From Bidens hawaiensis (taxonomy: Eukaryota > Streptophyta > Magnoliopsida > Asterales > Asteraceae): 64,000 nt of DNA. The notes beneath the pieces were generated by a model, which worked only from the letters and a program-made list of their open reading frames with translations, had not been told where the DNA came from and ran no database searches. Position 1 is the stretch's first letter. The number at the start of each line of letters is the position of its first letter. Below are positions 10,230 to 22,026 of this stretch, in pieces. Made by a program: the position numbers and the translations under genes. The stretch spans positions 183,385-247,384 of the forward strand of contig JAIQDT010003845.1 in NCBI GenBank assembly GCA_021521415.1, written 5' to 3'.

Positions 10230-11150
10230 ATTAGACCGGAAGTACTCACCGTTGCCGTCATCAGTGATTCTTTCGGGATCACTACTACGAACCCTAAAGC
10301 AAACGCAAGCGGTATCTTCACCGTTGCTGTTGAAACATCCAACGACGTCTAAAGTGTATGAAGAAGTTGGAAGTACTTTGCCGGAATAACGGGTAACTCC
10401 GGTGGCCGCTCATTCTAATCGGAATTCGAGGCCTACATTAGAAATGTTATAGTTTGAGTGAGAGAGAAATCAGATGCATTTGGTATATTACATAGGTTGA
10501 GACCGTAATTTGAAAGAAAATAGATTTGAAAAGGTAAACCTAACCTGTAACATAATCGATTTGCACCGCCAGTTGTCAAAGGCGAATCGCGAAGTCGATG
10601 GAGTCACACAACTCCGGCGGCATCACCATCGTGTCATCTGTGATTCTTTCAGGCATCATTACTGCGAACCTAAAGCAAATGCAAGCACCAACTTCACTGT
10701 TGCCGTTGAAGTAGCAACAACGTCTGAAGAGAATGATGAAGCTGTAAGTACTTCGCCGGAGAAACTGGTAACTCCTGCTGCGGCTCAATCAGATCAGAAT
10801 TCGGCGTCTTCATTTGAAATGCTAGAGTTTGAGTGAGAGAGAAACTAGTTGCGTTTGGTATAGTACAGAGGTTAAGACAGTAATTTGAAAGAAGATATAT
10901 TTGATAAGGTAAACCTAACCTGTAACATAATTAATTTGCACCACCAGCTGTCGACGACGATTCGACGAGGTCGCCGGAGTCACACGCAACTCCGGCATCA
11001 TCACCACCGCATCAACAGTGATTCTTTTAGGCATCACTACTGTGAACCCTAAAGCAAACGCAAGCAGCATCTTCGCTGTTGCCGTTAAAACAGCCAACGG
11101 CGTCTGAAGAGAATGAAGAAGCTGGAAGTGCTCTGCCGGAATAACATGTC
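10230..11150. repeat. Three degenerate tandem copies of a 370-380 bp unit
   Basis: The phrase GTGATTCTTTC with GGCATCACTACT and GAACCCTAAAGCAAACGCAA recurs near 10257, 10630 and 11012, followed each time by a GTTGCCGTT stretch and GAAGAGAATGAAGAAGCTG-like text. The middle copy holds a 108-codon frame ending SSFEMLEFE, but stops interrupt the other two copies. It looks like a gene fragment that was tandemly amplified; I do not recognise the protein. Confidence 0.6.
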
Positions 11151-11287
11151 ATTTCTTGAGTTAAATATGTGAACCTAAGTTTGTTAATTGAAAAAGAGAG
11201 ATAAATACACAAAAACAATTAGATTTATCACAAATTATTAACAAGTTTTATATGAATAAGAGTAACTAATTATTTAATTTATCATTA

Positions 11288-11498
11288 AGTCAATAGATAT
11301 TACTCATTTTTGTATATGAACGTAAAATGGGTTGACCCGAAACACAACCCGAACAACACACGAATTTAAATGGGTCAACACTACCCGACACGAAGTCAAT
11401 AGATATTACTCATATCGTATATGAACGTAAACTGGGTTGACCCAAAACACAACCCGAACACGACACGAATTTAAATGGGTCGACACGACCTGACACGA
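11288..11498. repeat. 106 bp direct duplication
   Basis: GTCAATAGATATTACTCAT starts both copies (11288 and 11394), and each runs through GGGTTGACCC, CAACCCGAAC and ACACGAATTTAAATGGGTC. The copies are about 90% alike by eye. The content (GGGTTGACCCGA) is a common dispersed plant repeat. Confidence 0.8.
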
Positions 11499-11781
11499 AT
11501 AAAAATATGGGTTGGGTTAGGGTTGAAGAATCTCAACGCGGTAACCCGAAACCTATCAACCCGTTAACCTGTCAACCCGACACGATTGCCACCCCTAATA
11601 TATCCCACCTAAGGTTAAGGGATTTTTAGTCTTTTACCATACATTTAGCAACCAATTGAAATTATAAAAACCGCCCTTTTTCACACGATCAATTTTCTCA
11701 ATAGGCCCTTTTTCAATTTTCTCCACGATCAATTTTCACACGATCCTCCGTCTTTCAACATCATCATAAAGACCTAATCAA

Positions 11782-14700
11782 ATGGAGAAGATAGAAGACA
11801 TAACGCATAATCCATGGAACCAATTTCAGTATGTTTCTCTATTTAAATCGCAATTTATTACAGCGCTTAATTTGTTTCCTGAAACTGTACGCTTGAATTC
11901 AAAGTTTATCATAGATTCTGGTTTGGTTAAGCTTCTTATTGTTGTGAAACTGTGCTTATTTATTATAGGGATAAATTTTTATTATAGAAAAGAACTAAAA
12001 ATTAAGAGCAATTTTGATTGATTATAAAGAAAAAAATGTTCAATGTGCTGTGTAGTTACTAATTAGGCAGTTAAGCATATACTCTTCCATCCTTAACTTC
12101 CTGTGATGTTGTTTAGGGAGGAGCACTAAGGTTTAAACAAAAAAGATTTGGTTGATAAATACAAGGAAAAAAAGGAAAATGAAAAGAATACCGGAAATGA
12201 GCCAAAGAAGAAAACAAGTAATAAGACCCGTATAAGGTGCAGGACAAACCTGTTTCGTGAAGCTTTGAAGAAAACACTAGTATATGAGCATAAAAAAAGG
12301 TAATATTACAAACCCCTTTTGTAAAGCTTCTAGACTTACAGAAAAGAAGTTTAAGCTTAGAACGAGATGTTGTGAAGTCAATAGTTAGGAATTTCAGTTG
12401 TGAAGAAATGACCCTAACTATACATAAAGGGGGTAATACCCAAGTCTTCCGTATTACAGTTAAGGATTTTTATGAGATAATGGGTATACGAGATGGAAAT
12501 GACTCATTAACTAAAGAAACTAAGGAGTTGGATGATAAAAATGTCTCATCAACTAAAGAAAGTAAGAAAGTGGATGACGATCTTCTAAAAAATATTGCAG
12601 TTTGGAAAAAAATGACAGATATAAGAATATCAATATTAAGATGGTTCACGAGGAACTCGAGAAAGCTGTTGATGACGATGTTATTAGGCAAACTTTTGCC
12701 TTAATAGCATTGCACTGTATTGTTTGTCCTACTCTGCGGGGTATATTGGGAAAAAAGTATTTGTCGTTTTTGAAGAATGCAAATAAACTTCATGACCAAC
12801 CGTGGGCAAATATTGCTCTTGATGGTCTCAAGAATGGCATTCAAACGTTTTTTAAAGGGGATGAGATTGATAGGAATCTATGTGGGTGTGTCCGCTTTTT
12901 ACAGTTATACTGTATGAATAAGAAAATGGAAGCGTTGAACATTTCTGAGATCAATGACGATGTGATTAAAGAGTTCCGCCAGAATTGGATGGTTATTAAA
13001 AATATGTGTAGTATTTTATTATGTTTATTAATATTATGACTTTTGTGATCTTTTTAACTGACTTCCCCTACTTACAGATTGATCATGCTCCCGAGAGGAA
13101 GAGAAAGAAATACTTGGCAGAAAAGATTTGCAAAGACCTGAAACATATATCCCTCATCTTATCAAGGCTGAACCAGAAAAGATAGAGCTGGGGTTACTTT
13201 TGGAGCTTGATAAATTTAACGAGAAATGTAAGAGTACGATTTTTGCTTGTACAATTTCTAAAAGTACAATTTCTTCTCATACTAGGAATACTGGGGAAGC
13301 TTCTACAGGTGATCACACTTGGAATACTGGGGAAGCTTTTACAAGTGGATGGGATGTAGTCATATTTTATACTGATATTCAGATGCTTGAGCCTAGAAAA
13401 TGGTTGAATGATAGGCATATGAACTTTTACCTTCAGTATGTGTTTAACTGTTTTTTCTTTTAACTTTGCTATGTGTTTAATTGATTTTGATGAACTTTTA
13501 CCTTCGGTATGTGTTTTGGCCATATATTTAGGGCAGAATGCATCTCCAAGAAATGGAGCAATAAGTGATTATCACTTAGCCAACACATTTTTTTACTTGA
13601 AGCTGAAAAATGTTCTATCATCCTAGGTTTTATATATCTTCCCAGTTTGCTAGGCCTAAATTTATGATCATCATTTCTCCCACTCTATGCAGTTATAGCA
13701 GTCCAAAATCATATGGTGGTCATGGTCCGCTATGTGATATATAGGTTATAGCGGTGATATAGCGGTAATTTTTATATCATGCACGATTATGTATTTATAT
13801 TTATATAAATCTATATTTGAAAATACTAAGAGTAATATCAAATTCTATAATGATATCATACAAAATATTATTAGGAACCACCAACAAATTAGAATTTAGG
13901 AAATGGAAGTCCAACGATTTTTTGTCGACTAATGAAGAAACAGTGAACAACGAATGAATGAAGACTTTAAGCCTTGATTTAGGTTTAATTTTGGGCCTTT
14001 AGTTTTGGGTTTATTTTAAACAAAAACTTGTTTAATACGGGCTTTTGGGCTGAAATAAAAAAAAGCCCCGCTAAAAGCAGTGCTATGACCGCCATACAGG
14101 TTTCAAAATAGCAGTCAAATAGCGGCCTTTAGCACCGCTATTTGAATCGCTATGAGATTGTATGTCCGCTAAGCGCTATAGCAGCGTTATAACACCGCTA
14201 TAGCACGCTATTGACTGCATAGCTCCCACTCATGCTTGTGTGGTCCTTGTATTCCTTAAATAGGGAATTGCTGAAAATTCGTTTGACAAGTTAAGAAGGT
14301 GGTGGTGTGGAGACAATATTTTTCAGAAAGAATATATTGTTATCCCAATTAATGAAAGATACGTTTTTCTAAGATATTTAAATTCAACGACAATTTGTTT
14401 TAAATCAGATATATTGATAAGATATTTACATATTGTTTCATAAGATATATTGATTCAGCTCATTTTATTTTATCTAGTTCCCATTGGAGTGTGGTTATAG
14501 TGTGTATGTGTAACAAAACCATCAAATCAAAACTACTTATACTTCATTTGGATTCATTACCTGGTATCCATGATGCAGCTCAAAATTTTCAAAATATTCG
14601 AAGGTGAGACAAAAATAAGCCAAATGATTATTATATGGTGTTGGAAAGAGTAAAGTGTAACCAATTTAAATCTTTGTTTTTAGGTTCATGGAGAAAGAAG

Positions 14701-15416
14701 AAGTGAACCATGGAGTCACTAAAGTTGAAGAAGTCAGCATCAAGGTCTAAAACCTAATACACAATTCAAATCTTTGTTTTAGTTTTTGAAGCGGAAAAAA
14801 TAGGTTTTATGTGATTGATTTTTCCTATTAGGTTCCACAACAACCAAATTCTTCTGATTGTGGTTTCTATGCTCTTCTGTTTATTGAGCACTTCATTAAC
14901 CAGGCCCCGAAGAGAAGAACGAAAAAAGAATTTGAAAAAATGGTACGTGTTGATTGTTGTCTTCCTATGATATTTAAATCATTATTTTATTTTGCTGGTC
15001 TTTTACTTGGTCAACATGTTTCAAATTTTCAGTTTAAGATTAAGTGCTTTAAAAATAAAGAAATTGATTGTTTGAGAAGTAGATTGAAAAGCTTACTCAT
15101 GAAAGAAAGATAGGAGCAGAAGAAAATGTTGCAGGCACCGATCGTTGTGCAGAAGAAGCCACAGCAGACACCGTTCGTTCAATATAGAAGGAAAGGAAAA
15201 ACAGGAGCAGGTGATGATACAACTGTGATACCAGGAGCAGGAGCAAGTGGTGATACAACTGTGATACAAGGAGCAGGTGATGATACAACTGTGATACCAA
15301 AACAAAAGAAGAGGAAGGTAAATCAAGTAACCGAATTCCGTTGTCTTGATTACAATCCTGGATCAAATATTTCTAACCATAGCAAGAAGGTATTAAAATA
15401 TAAGAAAGCAATATAG
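11782..15416 (+). pseudogene. Ulp1-type (C48) cysteine protease family gene, decayed
   Basis: Scattered exons read as one gene. A possible start, MEKIEDITHN, is at 11782. An N-terminal region follows (12354-12600, FRITVKDFYEIMGI), then a helical segment (12602-13000, VRFLQLYCMN). The Ulp1 catalytic domain follows: WLNDRHMNFYLQ near 13400, SSHWSVVIVCM (catalytic His, 14480), LHLDSLPG (Asp, 14545) and PNSSDCGFYALLF (Cys, 14850), ending about 15113. The family removes SUMO-like modifiers, and in plants many copies are carried by transposons. Breaks: an in-frame TAA near 12128, a frameshift in an A-run near 12610, a MITE at 13685-14222, and a stop before the repeat-rich tail (GAGDDTTVIP units, 15126-15416). 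The triad itself survives. It is probably a dead transposon-borne copy; a spliced live gene is less likely. Confidence 0.6.
13685..14222. mobile_element. hAT-type MITE with 8 bp target duplication
   Basis: CTCCCACT occurs at 13677-13684 and 14223-14230. Between them the sequence starts CTATGCAGTTATAGCAG and ends with the near inverse (TATAGCACGCTATTGACTGCATAG). 8 bp duplications are typical of the hAT superfamily. The interior is rich in TAGCGGT/ACCGCTA motifs in both directions and has no gene. It lies between two exons of the Ulp1-like pseudogene. Confidence 0.82.
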
Positions 15417-15419
15417 TCG

Positions 15420-15999
15420 GTTTGGAATTTTAAGCTGTGAACACTTTGATTGGATTCTAATATTCTTAAGTTACCAGGGTTCCCCTTTTTAATGCCCAGC
15501 TTTAGACACCACCTAAGGTTAGACATTTGAACCAAAACGTGGGAACTCAGACCCTAGCCTTAGATCCCACCTAAGGTTAACAACTGGAAGAGATTTATAA
15601 TTATTTGGTTTGAGATCTTTAATTTGTTTTCCATCCAGTTTATTGTCATGAACTCAAGCACTTTTGCCTTTGTCATTATGACTATGATTGTTGGCTAAAG
15701 CCCCTAGCTACCTAGGTTGAGATGAATGTTGACTTTGGTTGACGGTTTATTTGGTTTTGGATGTGTTAATTATTGTTGTTATATAATTATTGCATATTGA
15801 TTTCCCTTGTTGCCTTGATTGATTGATTTTGTATCGTCAGGTTAGGGTTATTCGATTAGGTCATAGACTTGATGTTTTTGATCTATTTGTGGTTAGCGCG
15901 ACCATATGAATCTTACATGTGATTTATTAATAAAATTTAGTAGGTTCACCTTCCTTGCGACCGAGAGGTAATAGGTAGTCGGTTTGTCCCTTTTCTACA
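15420..15999. other. Intergenic, no gene seen
   Basis: A phrase CCACCTAAGGTTA is repeated (15510 and 15570). Nothing else was recognised before the satellite array begins. Confidence 0.4.
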
Positions 16000-18900
16000 C
16001 ATACGAAAGAATCAGATCAATAATTATGCCCTGATGCCACCCCGCGGCCTATTCAAAATTTTGCTAGTATTGCCAAAGGGGTATGTTCACCGAGCCGGAG
16101 AAAAACTGAGTATGGGCTGAACCACTTAATCGGATCAGAAATTTGGTCTTGGAGACTTCCATACAATATTTTATTAACATACGATAGAATCGGATCAACA
16201 ATTATGCCCCGACGCCACCTCGGGGCCCGTTCGAAATTTTGCCAGTATTTCCAAATGGGTATGTTCACCAAGCCGGAGAAAAAACAGTGTATGAGTCGAA
16301 CCACTGAATCGGATCAGAAATTCGGTCTTGGAGACTTCCATACAAGAATTTATACACATACGAAAGAATCGGATCAATAATAATGCCATGACGCCACCTT
16401 GAGGCCCGTTCGAAATTTTGCCAGTATTGCCAAAGGGTTATGTTCACCGAGCCGGAGAAAAAACTGAGTATGAGTCGAACCACTGAATCGGATCCAAAAT
16501 TCGGTCTTAGAGACTTCCGTACAATATTTTATAATCATACGATAAAATCGGATCAATAATTATGCCCTGACGCCACCTCGGGGCCCGTTCGAAAGAATCA
16601 GATCAATTTGATGTCCCTAAAGCTTTCCATTGGCCCGTTTGAAATTTTGCTACTACGGGGCTATTCACCGAATCTGACCATATTTTTGGTCCTGGAGACC
16701 TCCATCGAATATTTTAGAACCCTACGAAAGAATAGGATCAATTTCATGTCCCTACAGCTTTCCCGTGGCCCGTTCGAAATTTTGCTACTACGGCCAAATG
16801 GGTAAGTTCACCGTCAGCCCGAAAAAACTGAGTATGGAGCTATTCACCGAATCTGACCATATTTTTGGTCGTGGAGACCTCCATCGAATATTTTATGGCC
16901 CTATAAAAAATAGGATCATTTAGATGTCCCTATAGATTTTCCGTGGCCCGTTCGAAATTTTGCTACTACGGCCAAAGGGGTATGTTTATCATCAGCCCGA
17001 AAAAACTAAGTATGGGGCTATTCGCCGAATCTGACCATATTTTCGATCCTTGAGACCACCATCGAATATTTTATGACCCTACGAAAGAATCGGATCAATT
17101 TGATGTTCCTAGAGCTTTTTCGTGGCCCGTTCAAAAATTTGCTACTATGGCTAAAGGGGTATGTTCACCGTCAGCCCAAAAAAACTGAGTATGGGGCGAT
17201 TGACCGAATCTGGCCATATTTTTGGTCCTAGAGACCTTCATCGAATATTTTATGGCCCTACGATAGAATCGGATCAATTTGATGTCCCTAGAGATTTCCC
17301 GTGGCCGGTTCGAAATTTTGCTACTACGGCTAAAGGGTACGTTCACCGTTAGCCCGAAAAAACGGAGTATGGAGCTATTAGTCGAATCTGACCATTTTTT
17401 CGGTCCTGAGACCACCATCCAATATTTAATGACCCTACGAAAAAATCAGATCAATTTGATGTCCCTGGAGCTTTCCCGTGACCCGTTCCAAATTTTGCTA
17501 CCACGGCAAAAGGGTTATGTTCACCGTCAGCCCGAAAAAACTGAGTATGGGGCTATTCACCGAATTTGACCATATTTTCGGTCATAAAGACCTTCATCGA
17601 ATATTTTATGACCCTACGAAATAATATGATCATTTTGATGTCCTTAGAGCTTTCTCGTGGCCCGTTCGAAATTTTGCTACTACAGCCAAAGGGGTATGTT
17701 CACCGTCAGCCCGAAAAAACTGAGTATGGGGCTATTCACCGAATCTGACCATATTTCGGTCCTTAAGACCTCTATCGAATATTTTAACCCTACGAAAGAA
17801 TCGAATCAATTCGATATCCCTAGAGCTTTCCCGTGGCCCGTTCGAAATTTTGCTACTACGGCCAAAGGGGTATGTTCACCGTCAGCCCGTAAAAACTGAG
17901 TATTGGGCTATTCACCGAATTTGACCATATTTTCGGTCCTAAAGACCTCCATCGAATATTTTATAACCATACGAAAGAATCGGTTCTATTTAATGTCCAT
18001 AAAGCTTTCCCGTGGCCCGTTTGAAATTTTGCTACTACGGCCAAAGGGATATGTTCACCGTTAGCCCGAAAAAACTGAGTATTTGGCTATTCACCGAATC
18101 TGACTATATTTTTGTTCCTGGAGACCTTCGTCGAATATTTAATGACCCTACGAAAGAATCGGATCAATTTGATGTCCCTAGAGCTTTCCCGTGGCCCGTT
18201 CCAAATTTTGCTACTACGGCCAAAGGGGTATGTTCACCGTCAGCCCGAAAAACTGAGTATGGGGTATTCACCGAATCTGACCATATTTTCGGTCCAGAAG
18301 ACCTCCATCGAATATTTTATGACCTTACGAAAGAATCGGTTCAATTTAATGTCCCTAAAGCTTTCCCGTGGCCCGTTCGAAATTTTGCTACTACGGCCAA
18401 AGGGGTATATTCACCGTCAGCCCGAAAAAACTGAGTATTGGGCTATTCACCGAATCTGACTATATTTTTGGTCCTGTAGACCTTCGTCGAATATTTTATG
18501 ACCCTATGAAAGAATATGATCATTTTGATGTCCCTAAAGCTTTCCCGTGGCCCATTTTGCTACTACGGGCAAAGTGGTATGTTCACCTTCAGCCTGAAAA
18601 AACTGAGTATGGAGATATTCACCGAATCTGACCATATTTTTGGTCCTAGAGACCTCCATCGAATATTTTATTACCCTACGAAAGAATTGGATCAATTTGA
18701 TGTCCCTAAATCTTTCCCGTGGCACGTTCGAAATTTTGCTACTACGGCCAAGAGATATGTTCACCGTCAGCCTGAAAAAACTAAGTATGGGGCTATTCAC
18801 CGAATCTGACCGTATTTCGGTTTTAGAAACCTCCATCGAATACTTTATGACCCTACAAAAGAATCAGATTAATTTGATGTCCCTAAATATTTCCCATGGC

Positions 18901-20820
18901 CCGTTCGAAATTTTGCTACTACGACCAAAGGGGTATGTTCATCGTCAGCCCGAAAAAACTGAGTATGGGGCTATTCACCGAATCTGACCATATTTTTGGT
19001 CCTTGAGACCTTCGTTGAATATTTTATAACCCTATAAAAGAATCGGATCAATTTGATGTTCATAGAGCTTTCCCGTGGACCGTTCGAAACTTTGCTACTA
19101 TGGGCAAAGTGGTATGTTCACCGTCAGCCTGAAAAAACTGAGTATGGAGCTATTCACTGAATCTGACCATATTTTTGGTCCTAGATATCTCCATCGAATA
19201 TTTTATTACCCTACGAAAGAATGGGGCTATTCACCGATTCTGACCATATTTTCGGTCCTGGAGACCACCATCGAATATTTAATGACAATACGAAAGAATC
19301 GGATTAATTTGATGTCCCTAGAGCTTTCCCGTGGCCGGTTCGAAATTTTGCTACTACGGCCAAAGGGGTATGTTTACTGTCAGCCCGAAAAAACTGAGTA
19401 TAGAGCTATTAATCGAGTATGGAGCTATTCGGTCTTGGAGACTTCCATACAATTTTTTATACACATACGAAAGAATCGGATCAATAATTATGCCCTGACG
19501 CCACCCCGAGGCCCATTCAAAATTTTGTCAGTATTGCCAAAGGGGTATGTTCAACGGGCCGGAGAAAAAACTGAGTATGGGTCGAACCACTAAATCGGAT
19601 TAGAAATTCGGTCTTTGAGACTTTCATACAATATTTATACACATACGAAAGAATCGGATCAATAATTATGCCCTGACGCCACCCCGAGGCCCGTTCGAAA
19701 TTTTTCCACTATTGCCAAAGGGGTGTGTTCACCGAGCCGGAGAAAAAACTTAGTATGGGTCGAACCAATGAATCGGATCAGAAATTCGGTCTTGGGGATT
19801 TCCATACAACATTTTATACACAAACGAGAGAATCGGATCAATAATTATGCCCTGACGCCACCTCGGGTCCCGTTCGAAATTATGCCAGTATTGCTAAAGT
19901 GGTATGTTCACCGAGCCGGAGAATAAAATGAGTATGGGTCGAACCACTAAATCGGATCAGAAATTCGGACTGGGAGACTTCCATACAATATTTTATAAAC
20001 ATACAATAGAATCGGATCAATAATTATGCCCTGACGCCACCCCCGCGGCCCGTTCAAAATTTTGCCAGTATTCGCCAAAGGGGTATGTTCACCGAGTCAA
20101 AGAAAAAACTTAGTATGGGTTAAACCACTGAATCGGATCATAAATTCTGTCTTGGGGACTTCCATACAATATTTTATACACATACGAAAGAATCGGATCA
20201 ATAATTATGCCCTGACGCCACCCCGGGGCCCGTTCGAAATTTTGCCAGTATTGTCAAATGGGTTTGTTCACCGAGCTGGAGAAAACACTGAGTATGGGTC
20301 GAACCACTGAATCGAATCAGAAATTCAGTCTTGGAGACTTCCATACAATATTTTATAAACATACGAAAGAATCGGATCGATAATTATGCCCAGCCGCCAC
20401 CTCGAGGCCTGTTCGAAATTTTGCCAGTATGGCCAAAGGGGTATGTTCATCGAGCCGTAGAAAAAACTTAGTATGGGTTAAACCACTGAATCGGATCATA
20501 AATTCTGTCTTGGGGACTTCCATACAATATTTTATACACATACGAAAGAATCGGATCAATAATTATGCCCTGACGCCACCTTGGGGCCCGTTCGAAATTT
20601 TGCCAGTATTGCCAAAGGGGTATGTTCACCGAGCCGGAGAAAAAACTGTGTATGGGTCGAACCACTGAATCGGATCAGAAATTCGGTCTTGGAGACTTCC
20701 ATACAATATTTTATAAACATACGAAAGAATCAGATCAATAATTATGTACTGACGCTATCCCAGGGCCCGTTTGAAATTTTGTCAGTATTGCTAAAAAGAT
20801 ATGTTCACCGAGCCGGAGAA
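16000..20820. repeat. 178 bp satellite array, about 27 monomers, two subtypes in A-B-A order
   Basis: Successive landmarks are 178-179 bp apart (AGCCGGAG at 16093, 16271, 16450; TCAGCCC at 16814, 16992, 17171). Subtype A (16000-16600 and about 19430-20820) has TTTTGCCAGTATTGCC, CGAGCCGGAGAAAAAACTGA and CAATAATTATGCCCTGACGC. Subtype B (16600-19430) has TTTTGCTACTACGGCC, CCGTCAGCCCGAAAAAACTG and CAATTTGATGTCCCTAGAGC. Both share CCCGTTCGAAATTTTGC and ACGAAAGAATCGGATCAA. Monomer length is in the range usual for plant tandem satellites. Many reading frames cross it, but only because single monomers happen to lack stops. Confidence 0.95.
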
Positions 20821-20834
20821 ATAATAATAATTGC

Positions 20835-20950
20835 ACACACACAGCCAGGCAGCTTGCATTCCTCCCCCCCCCCTAAAAATCGCCAGGAACGGTGTTTTAA
20901 GCCAAAATCGCCTCTTCTCGCCCCTAGATGTTGCCCACTGCACTAAGAAG
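20835..20950. mobile_element. Fragment of a MITE related to the one at 31876
   Basis: AAAATCGCC, TCGCCCC and CCCACTGCACTAAG echo the right end of the element at 31876-32185 (AAAATCGCCCC, TTCGCCCC, CCCAGTGCGCATAGCC). The left half is missing. Confidence 0.45.
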
Positions 20951-20975
20951 AAGAAATACTTTTTGATTTACAAAA

Positions 20976-22017
20976 GGGAAAATTCCCAAAATGATCCAAA
21001 TGAGGAGAGAGAAAAAAATAATCATAACTAAATCAAGATTCCCAAAACAACCCTTAAAATATGTACTGAGAAGACGCATTGGAAAAATAAACGACCATAT
21101 TTTTTAACCAGTCAAAATGTGACACGTGTAAAGGTACTGACACACCAGACGAGATTTTTAAGCGTCTGATCCAACCATATTTTTAAGTTAATTAACTTTT
21201 TAAAAAACCGTCTCTTCAGACGGTTTTTTTATGTTTCTCGTCTGGTACGTTCAAATTATTATTAATCATAACTTCATCTTCTTCATCTTCATCTTCTTCT
21301 TCTTCTTCTTCTTCGTACCTACAAGATCTTCTTCATTTCCATTTAATCAAAACTTGTTGCTTTATTATTATTGTTATTTGGCTACTGTGTGTGTATCATC
21401 TTCTCCAATTAATCAGGTATAATAATACTAATAATAATGATCAGTTTCTTCTTTAATGCATTCTAATTTGATCTACTCATCTTTATTTCATCATCTCTCA
21501 CTTCGTACGTGTACATAACTAAGGTGGTGGTGGTGGTTATGGAGGTGGTGGAGGCGGTGGTGGTTGTTTTCAAGTGTGGGGAGGATGGTCGCATGGCTAG
21601 GGAGTGTCCCAATGGTGGTGGCGGTGGTTACAGCGGTGATGACCGTGGTGGTCGTGGAGGTGCGTATTAGATCTTGTAGGTATGAAGAAGAAGATGAAGA
21701 TGAAGAAGATGAAGTTAGGATTAATAATAATCTGAACGCACCAGATGAGAAACATAAAAAAACCGTCTGGAGAGACGGTTTTTTAAAAAGTTAATTAACT
21801 TAAAAATATGGTTGGACCAGACGAGCTTTATAAAAATCTCGTCTGGTGTGTCAGTACCTTTACACGTGTCACATTTTGTCTGGTTAAAAAATATGGTCGT
21901 TTATTTTCCTAACTCGTCGCCTCAGTACATATTTGTTGGGTTGTTTTGAGAATCTTAACTTAAATAGGATCATTTTTTTTTCTCTCTCTACTTTTGGGTC
22001 ATTTTAGGAATTTTCCC
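20976..22017. mobile_element. Pack-MULE (Mutator-like element carrying a host gene piece)
   Basis: A perfect 9 bp target duplication TTTACAAAA flanks it (20967-20975 and 22018-22026). Terminal inverted repeats of about 350 bp (20976-21331 and 21667-22017) begin GGGAAAATTCC and contain CCGTCT-loop-AGACGG hairpins, GGACCAGACGAG-like text and ACACGTGT. Long inverted repeats and 9 bp duplications define Mutator-like elements. There is no transposase. The unique middle is a fragment of a glycine-rich zinc-knuckle gene, so this is a gene-capturing element. Confidence 0.9.
21523..21670 (+). pseudogene. Captured fragment of a glycine-rich CCHC zinc-knuckle protein (CSDP/GRP2-like)
   Basis: The plus strand reads a glycine-rich run (GGGGYGGGGGGG), one CCHC-type knuckle (CFKCGEDGRMARECPNGG), then GGRGGAY and a TAG at 21668. 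This is the C-terminal layout of plant cold-shock-domain and glycine-rich RNA-binding proteins. Two faults kill it. The run TGTTTTCAAG has one T too many, shifting the frame inside the knuckle, and the zinc-binding His is CGC (Arg) at 21590-21592. The sequence just before the glycine run (21332-21522) looks like intron, so an unspliced genomic piece was captured. No start codon or promoter is attached. Confidence 0.75.
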
Positions 22018-22026
22018 TTTACAAAA

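Noticed and set aside
16053..20946. Dozens of 60-170 codon frames in the 16-21 kb region
   Set aside because: They are translations of the 178 bp satellite. The same peptides appear in several frames and strands, with no conservation beyond the DNA repeat.
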